This document shows positions 8,858-17,163 of a DNA stretch of 64,000 nt, in pieces (positions within the stretch are counted from its first letter, which is position 1; each line of letters opens with the position of its first letter). The notes under the pieces were generated by a model, which saw nothing but the letters and a program-made list of their open reading frames with translations, did not search any database and was not told where the DNA came from. The translations under genes were made by a program, and so were the position numbers. Source of the DNA: an uncultured Dorea sp. (GTDB lineage: Bacteria; Bacillota; Clostridia; Lachnospirales; Lachnospiraceae). The stretch is taken from the NCBI GenBank assembly GCA_910580235.1, contig CAJTVU010000003.1, positions 62,001 to 126,000 on the forward strand, in the 5' to 3' direction.

Positions 8858-10153
8858 TCAGCCCACAAGAACGACTGGAAACCCTTCTGCATGCTCCGCA
8901 CTGACAAAAATGCCGTCCGCTGCCGCCCTTACCCTGGCTCCCGCCTGTGGGACAAGAGGGCTGTACTGCCCTGTGACGCCTGGGACGAACTGCTCCCTGG
9001 CATCAACGCCCTCCAAAATAATATAACGCCGTTCGCCTTTTCGGGTAAAATGAGCAGAAACATTTCCTTCTATTATAGATTCCCGGGTATCCGGGCAAGT
9101 GCCATAAATAGCCTCGCCATTCGCCTTAAGCCACTTCCCCATCCCCCGCAGGCTCTTTTCCTGTATCTCAGGGATAGTACCGTCAGCCATAGGGCCTACA
9201 TTGATCAGCAAATTCCCATTATTGGCCACTGTACTTGACAATAGCCCGGTGAGCGCCTGGGCAGACAGCGTATGCTCCGGCCCCTCCTGTGCATTATAGC
9301 CGAAGCTAAGCCCCAGGCCGCGGGTCATTTCCCATTTTTCCTCCCGGTTCATGGAGCCTTGCTGATATTCTTTGCACCAGTAATCGTGCCACAGCCCGTT
9401 AAACCTGTCGTTTGCCACGCCGTCAGGACATGTATTATAATAATGTGCAAGCAAATGGGGAAGCATGTGCTCTCCCGCATAAGGCCACCCAATATCATTC
9501 CACAAAACATCCGGGCGATAATCATCGATCAGCTCCATCCACTGTTTAAATGCATAATCTGCATATTCATGTGTAGGACAGTTAGAATTATGGACATCCT
9601 CGTCTGAAAAAGCAGGCTCATCCATAAACCTCCAGTCAATAATGCTTGAATAATAGAGCCCAAATCGAATCCCTCGCTTCCGTACCGCCTCTGCTAATTC
9701 CCCGATGATATTGCGGCAAGGGCCCCGGTCCACAGAGCTATAATCCGTGTATCGGCTGGGATATAGACAGAAGCCGTCATGATGCTTGCTCACGGCTACG
9801 ACATACTTCGCGCCGGCCTCTTCAAACAGCTCGGCCCACCGATCCGGATCCCAGTTCTCTGCCTTCCACATATCGGCAAAGCGCTCGTATTTAAAATCGG
9901 CTCCATAAGTTTTAACATGATGCTCATACGTGGGGCCGCGTCCTACGTTTACAGAATTATAATACCATTCGGCATAAGGGTTCGACACGAACCATTCGTG
10001 ATCGGGAATCGCTCCCAGCTCCCCTGTGGGCGGCGCAAACGCCGGCACTGAGTAAAGGCCCCAATGGATAAAGATCCCCAGTTTTGAAAAATCATACCAT
10101 TCCGGCACCTTATGGTCCCGGAGAGAATTCCAGTTTGGGCGATATCGATTCAT
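8858..10153 (-). CDS. GH29 family alpha-L-fucosidase-like glycoside hydrolase
   Basis: A 431-residue retaining exo-glycosidase of family GH29, which normally removes alpha-L-fucose. The N-terminal FGIHWG-type motif is 'KLGIFIHWGLYSVPAF' (24-39), 'VSKHHDGFCLYPS' is at ~121-133, and 'PDVLWNDIGWP' (214-224) carries the likely nucleophile Asp220. No signal peptide is visible, so the enzyme should act in the cytoplasm on an imported glycoside. It is last in the operon behind the CUT1 importer, which presumably brings in its substrate. In an inositol island that could be a fucosyl-inositol or other fucosyl oligosaccharide, but this is speculation. Confidence 0.85.
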   Translation of the reverse strand: MNRYRPNWNSLRDHKVPEWYDFSKLGIFIHWGLYSVPAFAPPTGELGAIPDHEWFVSNPYAEWYYNSVNVGRGPTYEHHVKTYGADFKYERFADMWKAENWDPDRWAELFEEAGAKYVVAVSKHHDGFCLYPSRYTDYSSVDRGPCRNIIGELAEAVRKRGIRFGLYYSSIIDWRFMDEPAFSDEDVHNSNCPTHEYADYAFKQWMELIDDYRPDVLWNDIGWPYAGEHMLPHLLAHYYNTCPDGVANDRFNGLWHDYWCKEYQQGSMNREEKWEMTRGLGLSFGYNAQEGPEHTLSAQALTGLLSSTVANNGNLLINVGPMADGTIPEIQEKSLRGMGKWLKANGEAIYGTCPDTRESIIEGNVSAHFTRKGERRYIILEGVDAREQFVPGVTGQYSPLVPQAGARVRAAADGIFVSAEHAEGFPVVLVG

Positions 10154-10165
10154 ACAGCTTACCTC

Positions 10166-10987
10166 CTACATTTTGACAGCCCCGGCGGTCATACCGGAAA
10201 TTACATATTTCTGTGCGAATATATACATGAGTATTACCGGAATAGAAACTACGATTACATCGGCACAGACAAGATTCCAGCTTGTACTGAACGCGCTGTA
10301 AAAATTATATACGGACAACGGCAGCGTATATTGTTTCGACGAGCTCAGCAAATACAATGGGATCTGCAGCTCATTCCAGCTCCACATAAATACTAATACT
10401 GCAACGGTAGCCGCAATCGGCTTCAGCAGGGGCACTGTTATCTTCAAGAACAGGCTCATCCCTGAGGCTCCGTCAATGACCGCCGCTTCGTCCAGCTCTT
10501 TGGGCAGCCCTTTAATATAACTGGTGATCATCATTGCCGAAAACGGGAGATACAGCGCAGAATACACAAAAATAAGCCCCCAAAGGCTCCCATATATGCC
10601 CAGCGCTCCTAACAGCTCCATCGTAGGCATCGCGGCAAATGGCGCAATAATCCCGAACGTCAGCAGCTTGTCTATCACGCGGCAGAATTTAGTGTCCCGG
10701 CGCACGATCGCGTAGCTAAGCATAGATGCCGTAGCCAGCACGATAATTACTGTAATCATGGAGACAAATACGCTATTAAAAAGATTTCGGAATACATCGC
10801 CGCTCTCCAGCACTTCTGTATAGTTCGACCACAGCCACTCTCTCGGAAGGGCGACGCTCAAGCCGCTGGCTTCCCTTTTCTCTTTAAATGACGTCATCAG
10901 GACCATGAGAAGAGGATAGATGACCAGAATGCTCAACAGCCAGAGGATTGCGGCATACAGGATATTGGATCTCTTATCAGCTTTCAT
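10166..10987 (-). CDS. Carbohydrate ABC transporter permease (CUT1, MalG-type)
   Basis: About 273 residues with six predicted membrane spans and the conserved EAA loop 'LDEAAVIDGASGMSLFLKI' (~164-182) that contacts the ATPase. The start at 10987 is favoured over a GTG at 11002 because GGGAG lies 8 bases upstream and it gives a 4-base ATGA overlap with the preceding permease gene. Partners are the permease and lipoprotein genes upstream. No ATPase gene is linked, so a shared MsmK/MsmX-type ATPase encoded elsewhere would energise it. Confidence 0.92.
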   Translation of the reverse strand: MKADKRSNILYAAILWLLSILVIYPLLMVLMTSFKEKREASGLSVALPREWLWSNYTEVLESGDVFRNLFNSVFVSMITVIIVLATASMLSYAIVRRDTKFCRVIDKLLTFGIIAPFAAMPTMELLGALGIYGSLWGLIFVYSALYLPFSAMMITSYIKGLPKELDEAAVIDGASGMSLFLKITVPLLKPIAATVAVLVFMWSWNELQIPLYLLSSSKQYTLPLSVYNFYSAFSTSWNLVCADVIVVSIPVILMYIFAQKYVISGMTAGAVKM

Positions 10988-11859
10988 ATTGCACGCTCCC
11001 ACCTTTCACTAAGCTTTTTATAAAGTATTGCAATTCCGATCAGGATAATCGTAAAGATCAGATTTACAGAAACCGAAGCCGCATATCTTCCAGCTCCCAT
11101 TTCATTCATCATCAAAGTCCCAAAGCTCTCCGTACTGCTTCCCGGTCCCCCGTTCGTCATTACATAAATGAGGTCGAACATCTTAAGCCCATAAATAAGG
11201 CTGAACAAGATGTTGACGCTGACCGTCGGCGCGATAAGCGGAAGTGTAACATTAAAATATACCTGTTTCTCCGACGCTCCGTCAATGCGGGCCGCTTCAA
11301 GGTAGTCCGAGGACACTGACTGCATCCCGGCAAGACTGATTACCATAGCATATCCTACATTGCGCCATACCTCTGCGAAGGAAATAGCAAAAACGCCCGT
11401 CCATCTGCTTCCAAACCACTGGACAGGAGCTTGCCCGAAAAGATCCATAATCTGGTTCACCGTACCTCCTCTTGTCTGGAAAACAGCGCTGAAGATCAGG
11501 CCCACGACCAGAGGCGATAATACCGCAGGGATAAAGTAGACGACCCGCAGGGCGTTCCTGGAGCGGATCTTACGATTCAGGATGTACGCCAGTACAAGCC
11601 CGAGAACAGTAACGATTACCGTCTTTACAATGGCATAGATAAAAGTATTCACCAGCGCGGTAGGAATCTTCGAATTTTGGATCATCTCACCCAGGTTTTT
11701 CAGCCCGACGAAAGAAATAGCGTCAAAAGAGCTCCTCGTAGCGCTCCAGTCTGTAAACGCGTACAGATAACCTATGGTGGAAGGAATTAGAAAGAAAATA
11801 ATAAATATTATCAGTGGCACAAAGACCATATACTTAGGATATACTTTATCTCTGTTCAC
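10984..11859 (-). CDS. Carbohydrate ABC transporter permease (CUT1, MalF-type)
   Basis: A 291-residue sugar permease with a first membrane span at about residues 12-34 and the EAA loop 'YLEAARIDGASEKQVYFNV' (~185-203). It starts with GTG preceded by AGGAGG. It pairs with the MalG-type permease, whose gene overlaps its end by 4 bases. A strong hairpin lies between it and the binding-protein gene. Confidence 0.92.
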   Translation of the reverse strand: MNRDKVYPKYMVFVPLIIFIIFFLIPSTIGYLYAFTDWSATRSSFDAISFVGLKNLGEMIQNSKIPTALVNTFIYAIVKTVIVTVLGLVLAYILNRKIRSRNALRVVYFIPAVLSPLVVGLIFSAVFQTRGGTVNQIMDLFGQAPVQWFGSRWTGVFAISFAEVWRNVGYAMVISLAGMQSVSSDYLEAARIDGASEKQVYFNVTLPLIAPTVSVNILFSLIYGLKMFDLIYVMTNGGPGSSTESFGTLMMNEMGAGRYAASVSVNLIFTIILIGIAILYKKLSERWERAI

Positions 11860-11879
11860 ACAATAACCTCCTTATTATA

Positions 11880-11915
11880 CTTGCTTCCGGCGGCTTTACA
11901 CACGCCGGAAGCAAG
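11880..11915 (-). other. Strong stem-loop between binding-protein and permease genes
   Basis: A perfect 13-base stem (CTTGCTTCCGGCG at 11880-11892 with CGCCGGAAGCAAG at 11903-11915) and a 10-base loop, with no U-tract in the direction of transcription. In operons of this kind such hairpins protect the upstream binding-protein mRNA from 3' decay so that it is made in excess. This role is inferred. Confidence 0.75.
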
Positions 11916-11932
11916 AGTTTTGTCTGGAACAT

Positions 11933-13252
11933 TTAGAATCCTTCTGCCCCTAAAGCTGTCGCGGAAGCTATGCGCGCCTCATCCATAAGGTCAATCGCGC
12001 CCTTAACATCAACGTTCCCAATAAACATTTCTGTAATTGCGGAGCCTGTCTCATTCTGCGTATAACCGATGATCTTCGGCTCAGCAGTAGACGTACGCTG
12101 ATTTTCATTGACAGAATCCATTGCATCGGTAACCATCGTAGACTGGATATTCGTGTTCTGGCCGTTAAATACGCTTACCGTTGCGATGTCCTTGAAAGCG
12201 TTATTATAATTTTCCGGAGTCGCGCAGAAATTGATAAAGTCAAGGACTGTCTCTAATTTGTCGCTGTTCTTGTTCGCCATCAGCATGTTCAGATTTCCAC
12301 CCTCATATGTCCCTTTGTCGGCAGTATTCATGAAAACTGGCATCAATGCGAAATCTTCTTTTGTGTAATCCATTCCTTCATCAAAGTCTGTATAGAACCA
12401 TGTATCCCAGATCAGGATCATCCCTGCTTCACCTGTTCCCATGATCGTGCTCATATCATCCCAGCCGTCAGTCAGATAAGACGGGCCGAACCAGCCTTTC
12501 TCTGCTGCATTTCCAAGCCATTCCAGCATGTCTGCCACTTCTGGGATGTCTGCATATTTGATCTTGTTGCTGTTGATCTGCTCAAGCAGCTCCGGCTTAT
12601 CTGCAAAGACTGGATCCAATCCGAACTGATACATCCAGTTGCATCCGTTAGCAGGCCAGCAGATCGCCGTATGCCCCGCGTCCGTCAGCTTCTGGCACAG
12701 CTCGTCAAACTCAGCCTGGCTGGTAGCCGGCTTAAGGCCCAGCTCGTCGAACAAAGTCTTATTATAGAAACAACCGGAAACAGAGCTCTCCCAGTACGGC
12801 AGGCCTAAAATATTGCCCTCGCTGTCCTGGCTGTAAGCCTTGGATCCTTCCGTCAAATCGCTTACCCACTCCTGGTCGTTCATATACATGAAATTATCTG
12901 CCACATTATAGTTACTAAGAGAGGAATTATTAAAGTGCATGAACACATCCGGGATATCGCCAGTAGCAAATTTGCTCGTAGCGATCGTATCAAAATTCGC
13001 CTGTTCGATCGCTACAATATCAAGCTTATTTCCACTTGACTTCTCATACGCTTCAATGATTCCTGTCATATACGGCTTCGCCAGATCGGCGGCGTTGCCC
13101 ATCAGAGTGATCGTCTCGCCGCTTCCTGAGCCGGCAGCAGAATCATCAGCAGAATCATCGCCGGACTGCTGTGTCGGGGACTTGGAGCCACAACCGAACA
13201 TTGTGAGAACAACTATACCTGCCAGTAACATAGTCAAGAGTCTTTTTTTCAT
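11933..13252 (-). CDS. Carbohydrate ABC transporter substrate-binding lipoprotein (CUT1)
   Basis: About 439 residues with a lipoprotein signal: a charged MKKRLL start, a hydrophobic stretch and lipobox-like VVLTMFGCGS with Cys21. A Ser/Asp/Gly-rich linker follows, then a family 1 extracellular solute-binding domain. The start at 13252 is chosen because AAGGAGA lies 6-7 bases upstream; the ATG two codons earlier is too close to it. It leads the transporter-GH29 operon and should capture an oligosaccharide or glycoside outside the cell. The sugar cannot be read from the sequence. Confidence 0.92.
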   Translation of the reverse strand: MKKRLLTMLLAGIVVLTMFGCGSKSPTQQSGDDSADDSAAGSGSGETITLMGNAADLAKPYMTGIIEAYEKSSGNKLDIVAIEQANFDTIATSKFATGDIPDVFMHFNNSSLSNYNVADNFMYMNDQEWVSDLTEGSKAYSQDSEGNILGLPYWESSVSGCFYNKTLFDELGLKPATSQAEFDELCQKLTDAGHTAICWPANGCNWMYQFGLDPVFADKPELLEQINSNKIKYADIPEVADMLEWLGNAAEKGWFGPSYLTDGWDDMSTIMGTGEAGMILIWDTWFYTDFDEGMDYTKEDFALMPVFMNTADKGTYEGGNLNMLMANKNSDKLETVLDFINFCATPENYNNAFKDIATVSVFNGQNTNIQSTMVTDAMDSVNENQRTSTAEPKIIGYTQNETGSAITEMFIGNVDVKGAIDLMDEARIASATALGAEGF

Positions 13253-13348
13253 AACCATTCTCCTTTTTCTTTTCATAGTAGTCTTCGTAGTAGCTTCCCT
13301 GTTCTTAGATATCTGTCTTATATGCAGATTATCTTATTGTGCACTTCC

Positions 13349-13357
13349 ATTATACCA
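13349..13357 (-). promoter_or_regulatory. Extended -10 promoter for the transporter-GH29 operon
   Basis: On the minus strand TGGTATAAT lies about 95 bases upstream of the binding-protein start. The -10 hexamer is perfect and has the extended TGn element, but there is no good -35, which suggests an activated or weakly autonomous promoter that separates the importer from the gap-like gene upstream. Confidence 0.5.
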
Positions 13358-13404
13358 CCCCCTCCAGTGCTGCCTCTTAGTGCGATGTAATTTGGGTTGG
13401 AGTT

Positions 13405-14433
13405 CTATTTAAATCGTCCTATCTTCAGATATTCATTCGTCTTGGCCGTGCCTTCTTCTCTTGTTGCCTGAAGGCCGCATGCCGCACGGATCCCATCGAT
13501 CGTCTCCGGGATCGTAACGCTCTCCTGCGGGATATTGATCGCGAACATAATGTCATTGCCACTCTCTACAATACTGTCTTCCCACAAGCCTATCTCATAC
13601 ATATCTCCACGCGGATTCCCAAGGTCACGCGCGTATTTAAAGAGGGAGGCGTTCCCCTGGAAGCCATCGTCAATCCTTACGACACGAATACGGGGATGCT
13701 CCTCAAATACTTTAAGAGCCATCTCTTTTGTAATCTTCTCTTTGCCGGTGGCCAGTACTGTAATAATATGCCCATGCGTAACAGGCGTATGCACAAGAAT
13801 GCCTGTAGCATCCACATGAGGCATGATCGTCATAAGATCGACTGCCTGATGAGACGGCGCCTTGTCCATCTGGAGCGCATTCGTAAGCCCACGGTGATAA
13901 TCTCCTGGATCTGCGACACGGCGGATAATCGTGATCGCTACCTTCTCGATCCCGTAAGCGCGGTCCAGACAGTCTACAGTACGGATAAGCCCAGTCGTAT
14001 TACAGCTTGTAAGCTTCAGATAATCTTTGCCGATGCCTTTCTCATAGTTCGCATAGCCATGAAAGAACACATCTGCCACGGAATTCTTCTCTCCTCCCTG
14101 GAAGATTGCTTTAATCCCTTTCTTCTCGTAAATCTCCTTGTTCTTAGCTCCAACTCCGCCCGGGGAGGAATCCAGCATAATATCCACTTTATCAAGCAGA
14201 TCGTCAAAAGTGCCTGCGACCGGTATGCCCAGCTTCTCGAAAGGAGCGCTGTCCGCCCCGCTCACTAAATACAGGTCATAAGGCATGCCTTTTTCGTGTA
14301 GCGCACGGATCGCCAGCGTAGGCGCAAGATCCGCAACTCCTACCAGCTCCATGTCCTCCTGAAGCGCAACGCCGTCTGCCAGCCTCTGCCCGATCGTACC
14401 GTACCCGGCTACTCCAACTTTAATTTTTGCCAT
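13405..14433 (-). CDS. Archaeal-type (type II) glyceraldehyde-3-phosphate dehydrogenase homologue
   Basis: A 342-residue protein of the archaeal GAPDH class rather than the bacterial GapA class. It has the Rossmann motif VGVAGYGTIGQR (6-17), 'KAIFQGGEK' (108-116), catalytic Cys144 in TSCNTTGL, Arg171, and His195 in PSHQAVD; archaeal enzymes read SHHGPD there, with the His retained. The ATG at 14433 has AGGAGA upstream; the longer frame to 14556 has no ribosome site. It is the last gene of iolD-iolB-tktN-tktC-gap. Together with the archaeal-type PGK in the neighbouring operon it could oxidise malate semialdehyde to an acyl phosphate, or ordinary glyceraldehyde-3-phosphate. Family is certain, substrate is inferred. 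Confidence 0.9.
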   Translation of the reverse strand: MAKIKVGVAGYGTIGQRLADGVALQEDMELVGVADLAPTLAIRALHEKGMPYDLYLVSGADSAPFEKLGIPVAGTFDDLLDKVDIMLDSSPGGVGAKNKEIYEKKGIKAIFQGGEKNSVADVFFHGYANYEKGIGKDYLKLTSCNTTGLIRTVDCLDRAYGIEKVAITIIRRVADPGDYHRGLTNALQMDKAPSHQAVDLMTIMPHVDATGILVHTPVTHGHIITVLATGKEKITKEMALKVFEEHPRIRVVRIDDGFQGNASLFKYARDLGNPRGDMYEIGLWEDSIVESGNDIMFAINIPQESVTIPETIDGIRAACGLQATREEGTAKTNEYLKIGRFK

Positions 14434-14497
14434 GTTCTCTTCTCCTTTCCTACTCCTGAACCTTTGTTCCCAATATCTTTTTATTGCTGGAAATACA

Positions 14498-15457
14498 TTA
14501 CTTCCTTGCGATCGCTGCTTTTGTTTTCTCGATAATGTGCTCCACTGTAAGGCCAAAGCGCTCCTCCAGGTAATCCTGAGGCCCTACCTCGCCAAACACA
14601 TCCTCGACAGCCACATGCTCTATCGGCACAGGCAGCCTTTCCCCAACCAGTTCGCATACTGCGCTCGTCAGTCCTCCGATCTTATTGTGGTTCTCCGCTA
14701 CGACGACGGCCCCCGTCTTCTCTGCGTATTTCAGCACGATCTCCTCATCAAGAGGCTTTACCGTGAACAGATCGACAACTGTCACTTTGACGCCCTCCTG
14801 TGCAAGCTTTTCTGCTGCTTCCATCGCTTTTGCCACCATAATGCCGCAGGCAAATATTACAGCGTCGCTCCCATCTTCCTTCACAACGATCCCTTTGCCG
14901 ATCTCAAATGTGGAGCCATCCTCATACATCTTCATATTATTCTTGCGCCCTACGCGGATATATTTGACGCCGTGTATATCCTTGCACTGCTCCAGCACGC
15001 TCTCAAGCATCGCAGCATCTGTAATGTCGAACACGTAAGACTTCGGGATCGCGCGGTACAGAGCCATATCTTCAAACGGCATATGAGTCCCCCCATTAAA
15101 AGCAGCGCACACGCCCGGATCCGTACCGATCACCGTCACAGAATTCCCTGCATAGCCCCCTGACAGAAATATCTGGTCATACATACGCCTGGACGCGAAC
15201 GGCCCAAAAGTATGGATGAAAGGCTTTAGTCCCACTGCGGACAGGCCAGCCGCGACACCCGCCATATTTGCTTCCGCTATTCCACAGTTGATCGCCCTGT
15301 CCGGGTTCTCTTTCGCCCACTTTGCCGTACCGATGCAGCTCATAAGATCTGCGTCCAGATAAACGACATCCGGATCCTCCTTCGCCATGCGCGGGATCGT
15401 CTCTCCAAGCACGTCCTTGAACGCGCGGTCTTTCTCTCCGTTATATACAATCTTCAT
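14498..15457 (-). CDS. Transketolase, C-terminal subunit
   Basis: A 319-residue polypeptide with the pyrimidine-binding and C-terminal domains of a split transketolase. The thiamin-activating Glu lies in 'CGIAEANMAGVAAGLSAVG' (~62-80), and the C-terminal region has GIMVAKAMEAAE and VAENHNKIGGL. It starts 18 bases after the N-terminal half gene, and the two make one enzyme. Transketolase moves a two-carbon ketol unit between sugars. Placement directly after iolB suggests the donor could be the IolB product, 2-deoxy-5-keto-D-gluconate. Confidence 0.93.
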   Translation of the reverse strand: MKIVYNGEKDRAFKDVLGETIPRMAKEDPDVVYLDADLMSCIGTAKWAKENPDRAINCGIAEANMAGVAAGLSAVGLKPFIHTFGPFASRRMYDQIFLSGGYAGNSVTVIGTDPGVCAAFNGGTHMPFEDMALYRAIPKSYVFDITDAAMLESVLEQCKDIHGVKYIRVGRKNNMKMYEDGSTFEIGKGIVVKEDGSDAVIFACGIMVAKAMEAAEKLAQEGVKVTVVDLFTVKPLDEEIVLKYAEKTGAVVVAENHNKIGGLTSAVCELVGERLPVPIEHVAVEDVFGEVGPQDYLEERFGLTVEHIIEKTKAAIARK

Positions 15458-15475
15458 TTTTCCGCTCCCTTCTTC

Positions 15476-16312
15476 CTATGATAATGCTTCCAGCTGCCCG
15501 TTCAGCTCGGACAGCCACCTGTCAAATACATCTTCTGCTACAGTCATAGAATGGTTCGCCATCGTCTCTTCTACTTCCGTCACTCCTCTTCCTTTCACCG
15601 TGTCCAGGATGATCGCTATCGGCTTATCCTCCGCTTTCTTTGTCAGAGCGTCATAAAGCTGGCCAAGATCGTTCCCGTCAATGCGAAGAGCGTCGAACCC
15701 GAACGCCTCGAACTTTGCGCGCAGATCCCCGCTGTCAAGGACATCCTTCACATAGCCGTCCAGCTGTTTCTTATTATTGTCTACAAGCCATACAAGATTT
15801 GTAATCTTCTTTGCTGCGGTGAACATGGCCGCTTCCCATACCTGTCCTTCGTTCGCCTCTCCGTCGCCTACAAAAAGGAACGTCCTGCTGTCCCGTCCTT
15901 TAAGCTTGTCTCCCAGCGCCATTCCTGCCGCCAGAGAAGTCCCCTGCCCAAGAGAGCCCGTAGTCATGTCAACGCCCGGCGTCTTCGTGCGGTCACAGTG
16001 GCTCGGGAATTTCGTTCCAGGCTGATTCAACGTCTTAATGTCCTCATATGGAAAGAATCCCTTAATGCCCAAAGCGGCATAGACCGCCGGCCCTGCATGC
16101 CCTTTCGAGCAGACCAGCTTATCCCTGTCCTCCCAGCCAGGATTCTTCGGATCCACTTTCATAACCGCGCCATACAGCACCGCAAGAGCGTCTGCAACGC
16201 TTAAGCAGCCGCCGATATGCCCAAACCCCCTTGATTTGATCGCCTCTACAGTCCCAATACGGATTTCCAGCGCCAGGCGCCGCAGATCCTTTTCTTGCTT
16301 CTTATCTAACAT
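15476..16312 (-). CDS. Transketolase, N-terminal subunit
   Basis: About 278 residues carrying the thiamin-diphosphate-binding half of transketolase: 'SRGFGHIGGCLSVADALAVL' (~27-46), 'KGHAGPAVYAAL' (~70-81), 'MTTGSLGQGTSLAAGMALG' (~116-134), and GDGEANEGQVWEA with VDNN, which bind the diphosphate and metal. AAAAAGGAGG precedes the ATG at 16312. Split transketolases are common in Firmicutes and archaea. It lies between iolB and the C-terminal half gene, which suggests a dedicated role in inositol breakdown. Confidence 0.93.
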   Translation of the reverse strand: MLDKKQEKDLRRLALEIRIGTVEAIKSRGFGHIGGCLSVADALAVLYGAVMKVDPKNPGWEDRDKLVCSKGHAGPAVYAALGIKGFFPYEDIKTLNQPGTKFPSHCDRTKTPGVDMTTGSLGQGTSLAAGMALGDKLKGRDSRTFLFVGDGEANEGQVWEAAMFTAAKKITNLVWLVDNNKKQLDGYVKDVLDSGDLRAKFEAFGFDALRIDGNDLGQLYDALTKKAEDKPIAIILDTVKGRGVTEVEETMANHSMTVAEDVFDRWLSELNGQLEALS

Positions 16313-16352
16313 ATGAACCTCCTTTTTCATCATTGCTGTCTTCCATTATCCG

Positions 16353-17141
16353 TTAAAACTCTGCGTCATGGAGCCATACATAAGCCTCGTCCTCGCAGCG
16401 GTCTGTCTGAAGCCATGGATTTCCTTCCAAATGGCGGATCATCCAGCAAGTATACATCTGATACCCCGGCGCCACCGACTGCGGATGCAGCTTGCCTCCC
16501 GGAATCGCGGAAAAACTATTATCTACACTTTTAAACACTTCATCTCCTACAAAGCTTGCCCCGAATCCTTCCGGATGATCGAACTTGAAGAAGTATGTCT
16601 CTGGCTGAGGATGCCTGTGAGGAAGATAACCTGACCAGTTCCCCCGGTCATTGAGCACCTCTCCAAGCACCATATTAGAGTATGGCGCGATATCATGGTC
16701 GAAGATCGTGCTTACACGGCGCTTCGCCACATTCCCGAATTTCCCCACAGAAGAATACTTCCACGGCGCATCCTCCGGCACATACAGGCGAGTCTGGAAT
16801 TCCCTGCTGTTCCTGGTACGCTGCACAAGAACCTCACTTTCCTCTTCCGCCTCTACGGATACTTCTTTTCCTGTGCAGAAATGGAGCGCGTAAGGCCCTT
16901 CTGTAAACACATCTTTACGGCTTACCGGCTCCCGCCCATCTTCCCAGATGAACACTGCCTTTCCAGAAAGAAGCAATACTGCCGCCTCCTCCTCGTTACA
17001 GGAAAAATCTCTTCTCTCGCCCTCTTTTATATTATATACCCGAATATCCATCAACATATCCCTGTACTCATTGTCATAAGTCGTAAGGATCATCTCTCCA
17101 CTCTCATCAAACTTCGGGTAGCCGAATACCTTTTTTTCCAT
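16353..17141 (-). CDS. iolB: 5-deoxy-glucuronate isomerase
   Basis: Converts 5-deoxy-D-glucuronate to 2-deoxy-5-keto-D-gluconate. About 262 residues with the double cupin fold. The metal-binding region 'GYLPHRHPQPETYFFKF' lies near residues 177-193, and a second His appears in GGKLHPQS. The start is uncertain: the ATG at 17141 is 14 bases from GGAGG, which is long, while a GTG at 17186 inside the end of iolD would give 277 residues, closer to the usual length of about 270. The gene overlaps or abuts iolD and is followed by transketolase. Confidence 0.93.
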   Translation of the reverse strand: MEKKVFGYPKFDESGEMILTTYDNEYRDMLMDIRVYNIKEGERRDFSCNEEEAAVLLLSGKAVFIWEDGREPVSRKDVFTEGPYALHFCTGKEVSVEAEEESEVLVQRTRNSREFQTRLYVPEDAPWKYSSVGKFGNVAKRRVSTIFDHDIAPYSNMVLGEVLNDRGNWSGYLPHRHPQPETYFFKFDHPEGFGASFVGDEVFKSVDNSFSAIPGGKLHPQSVAPGYQMYTCWMIRHLEGNPWLQTDRCEDEAYVWLHDAEF

Positions 17142-17163
17142 AATATGCCAAAAATCCTCCCTC

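Noticed and set aside
14434..14556. N-terminal extension of the GAPDH-like frame to 14556
   Set aside because: No ribosome site and non-conserved sequence; the ATG at 14433 has AGGAGA and begins the Rossmann strand.
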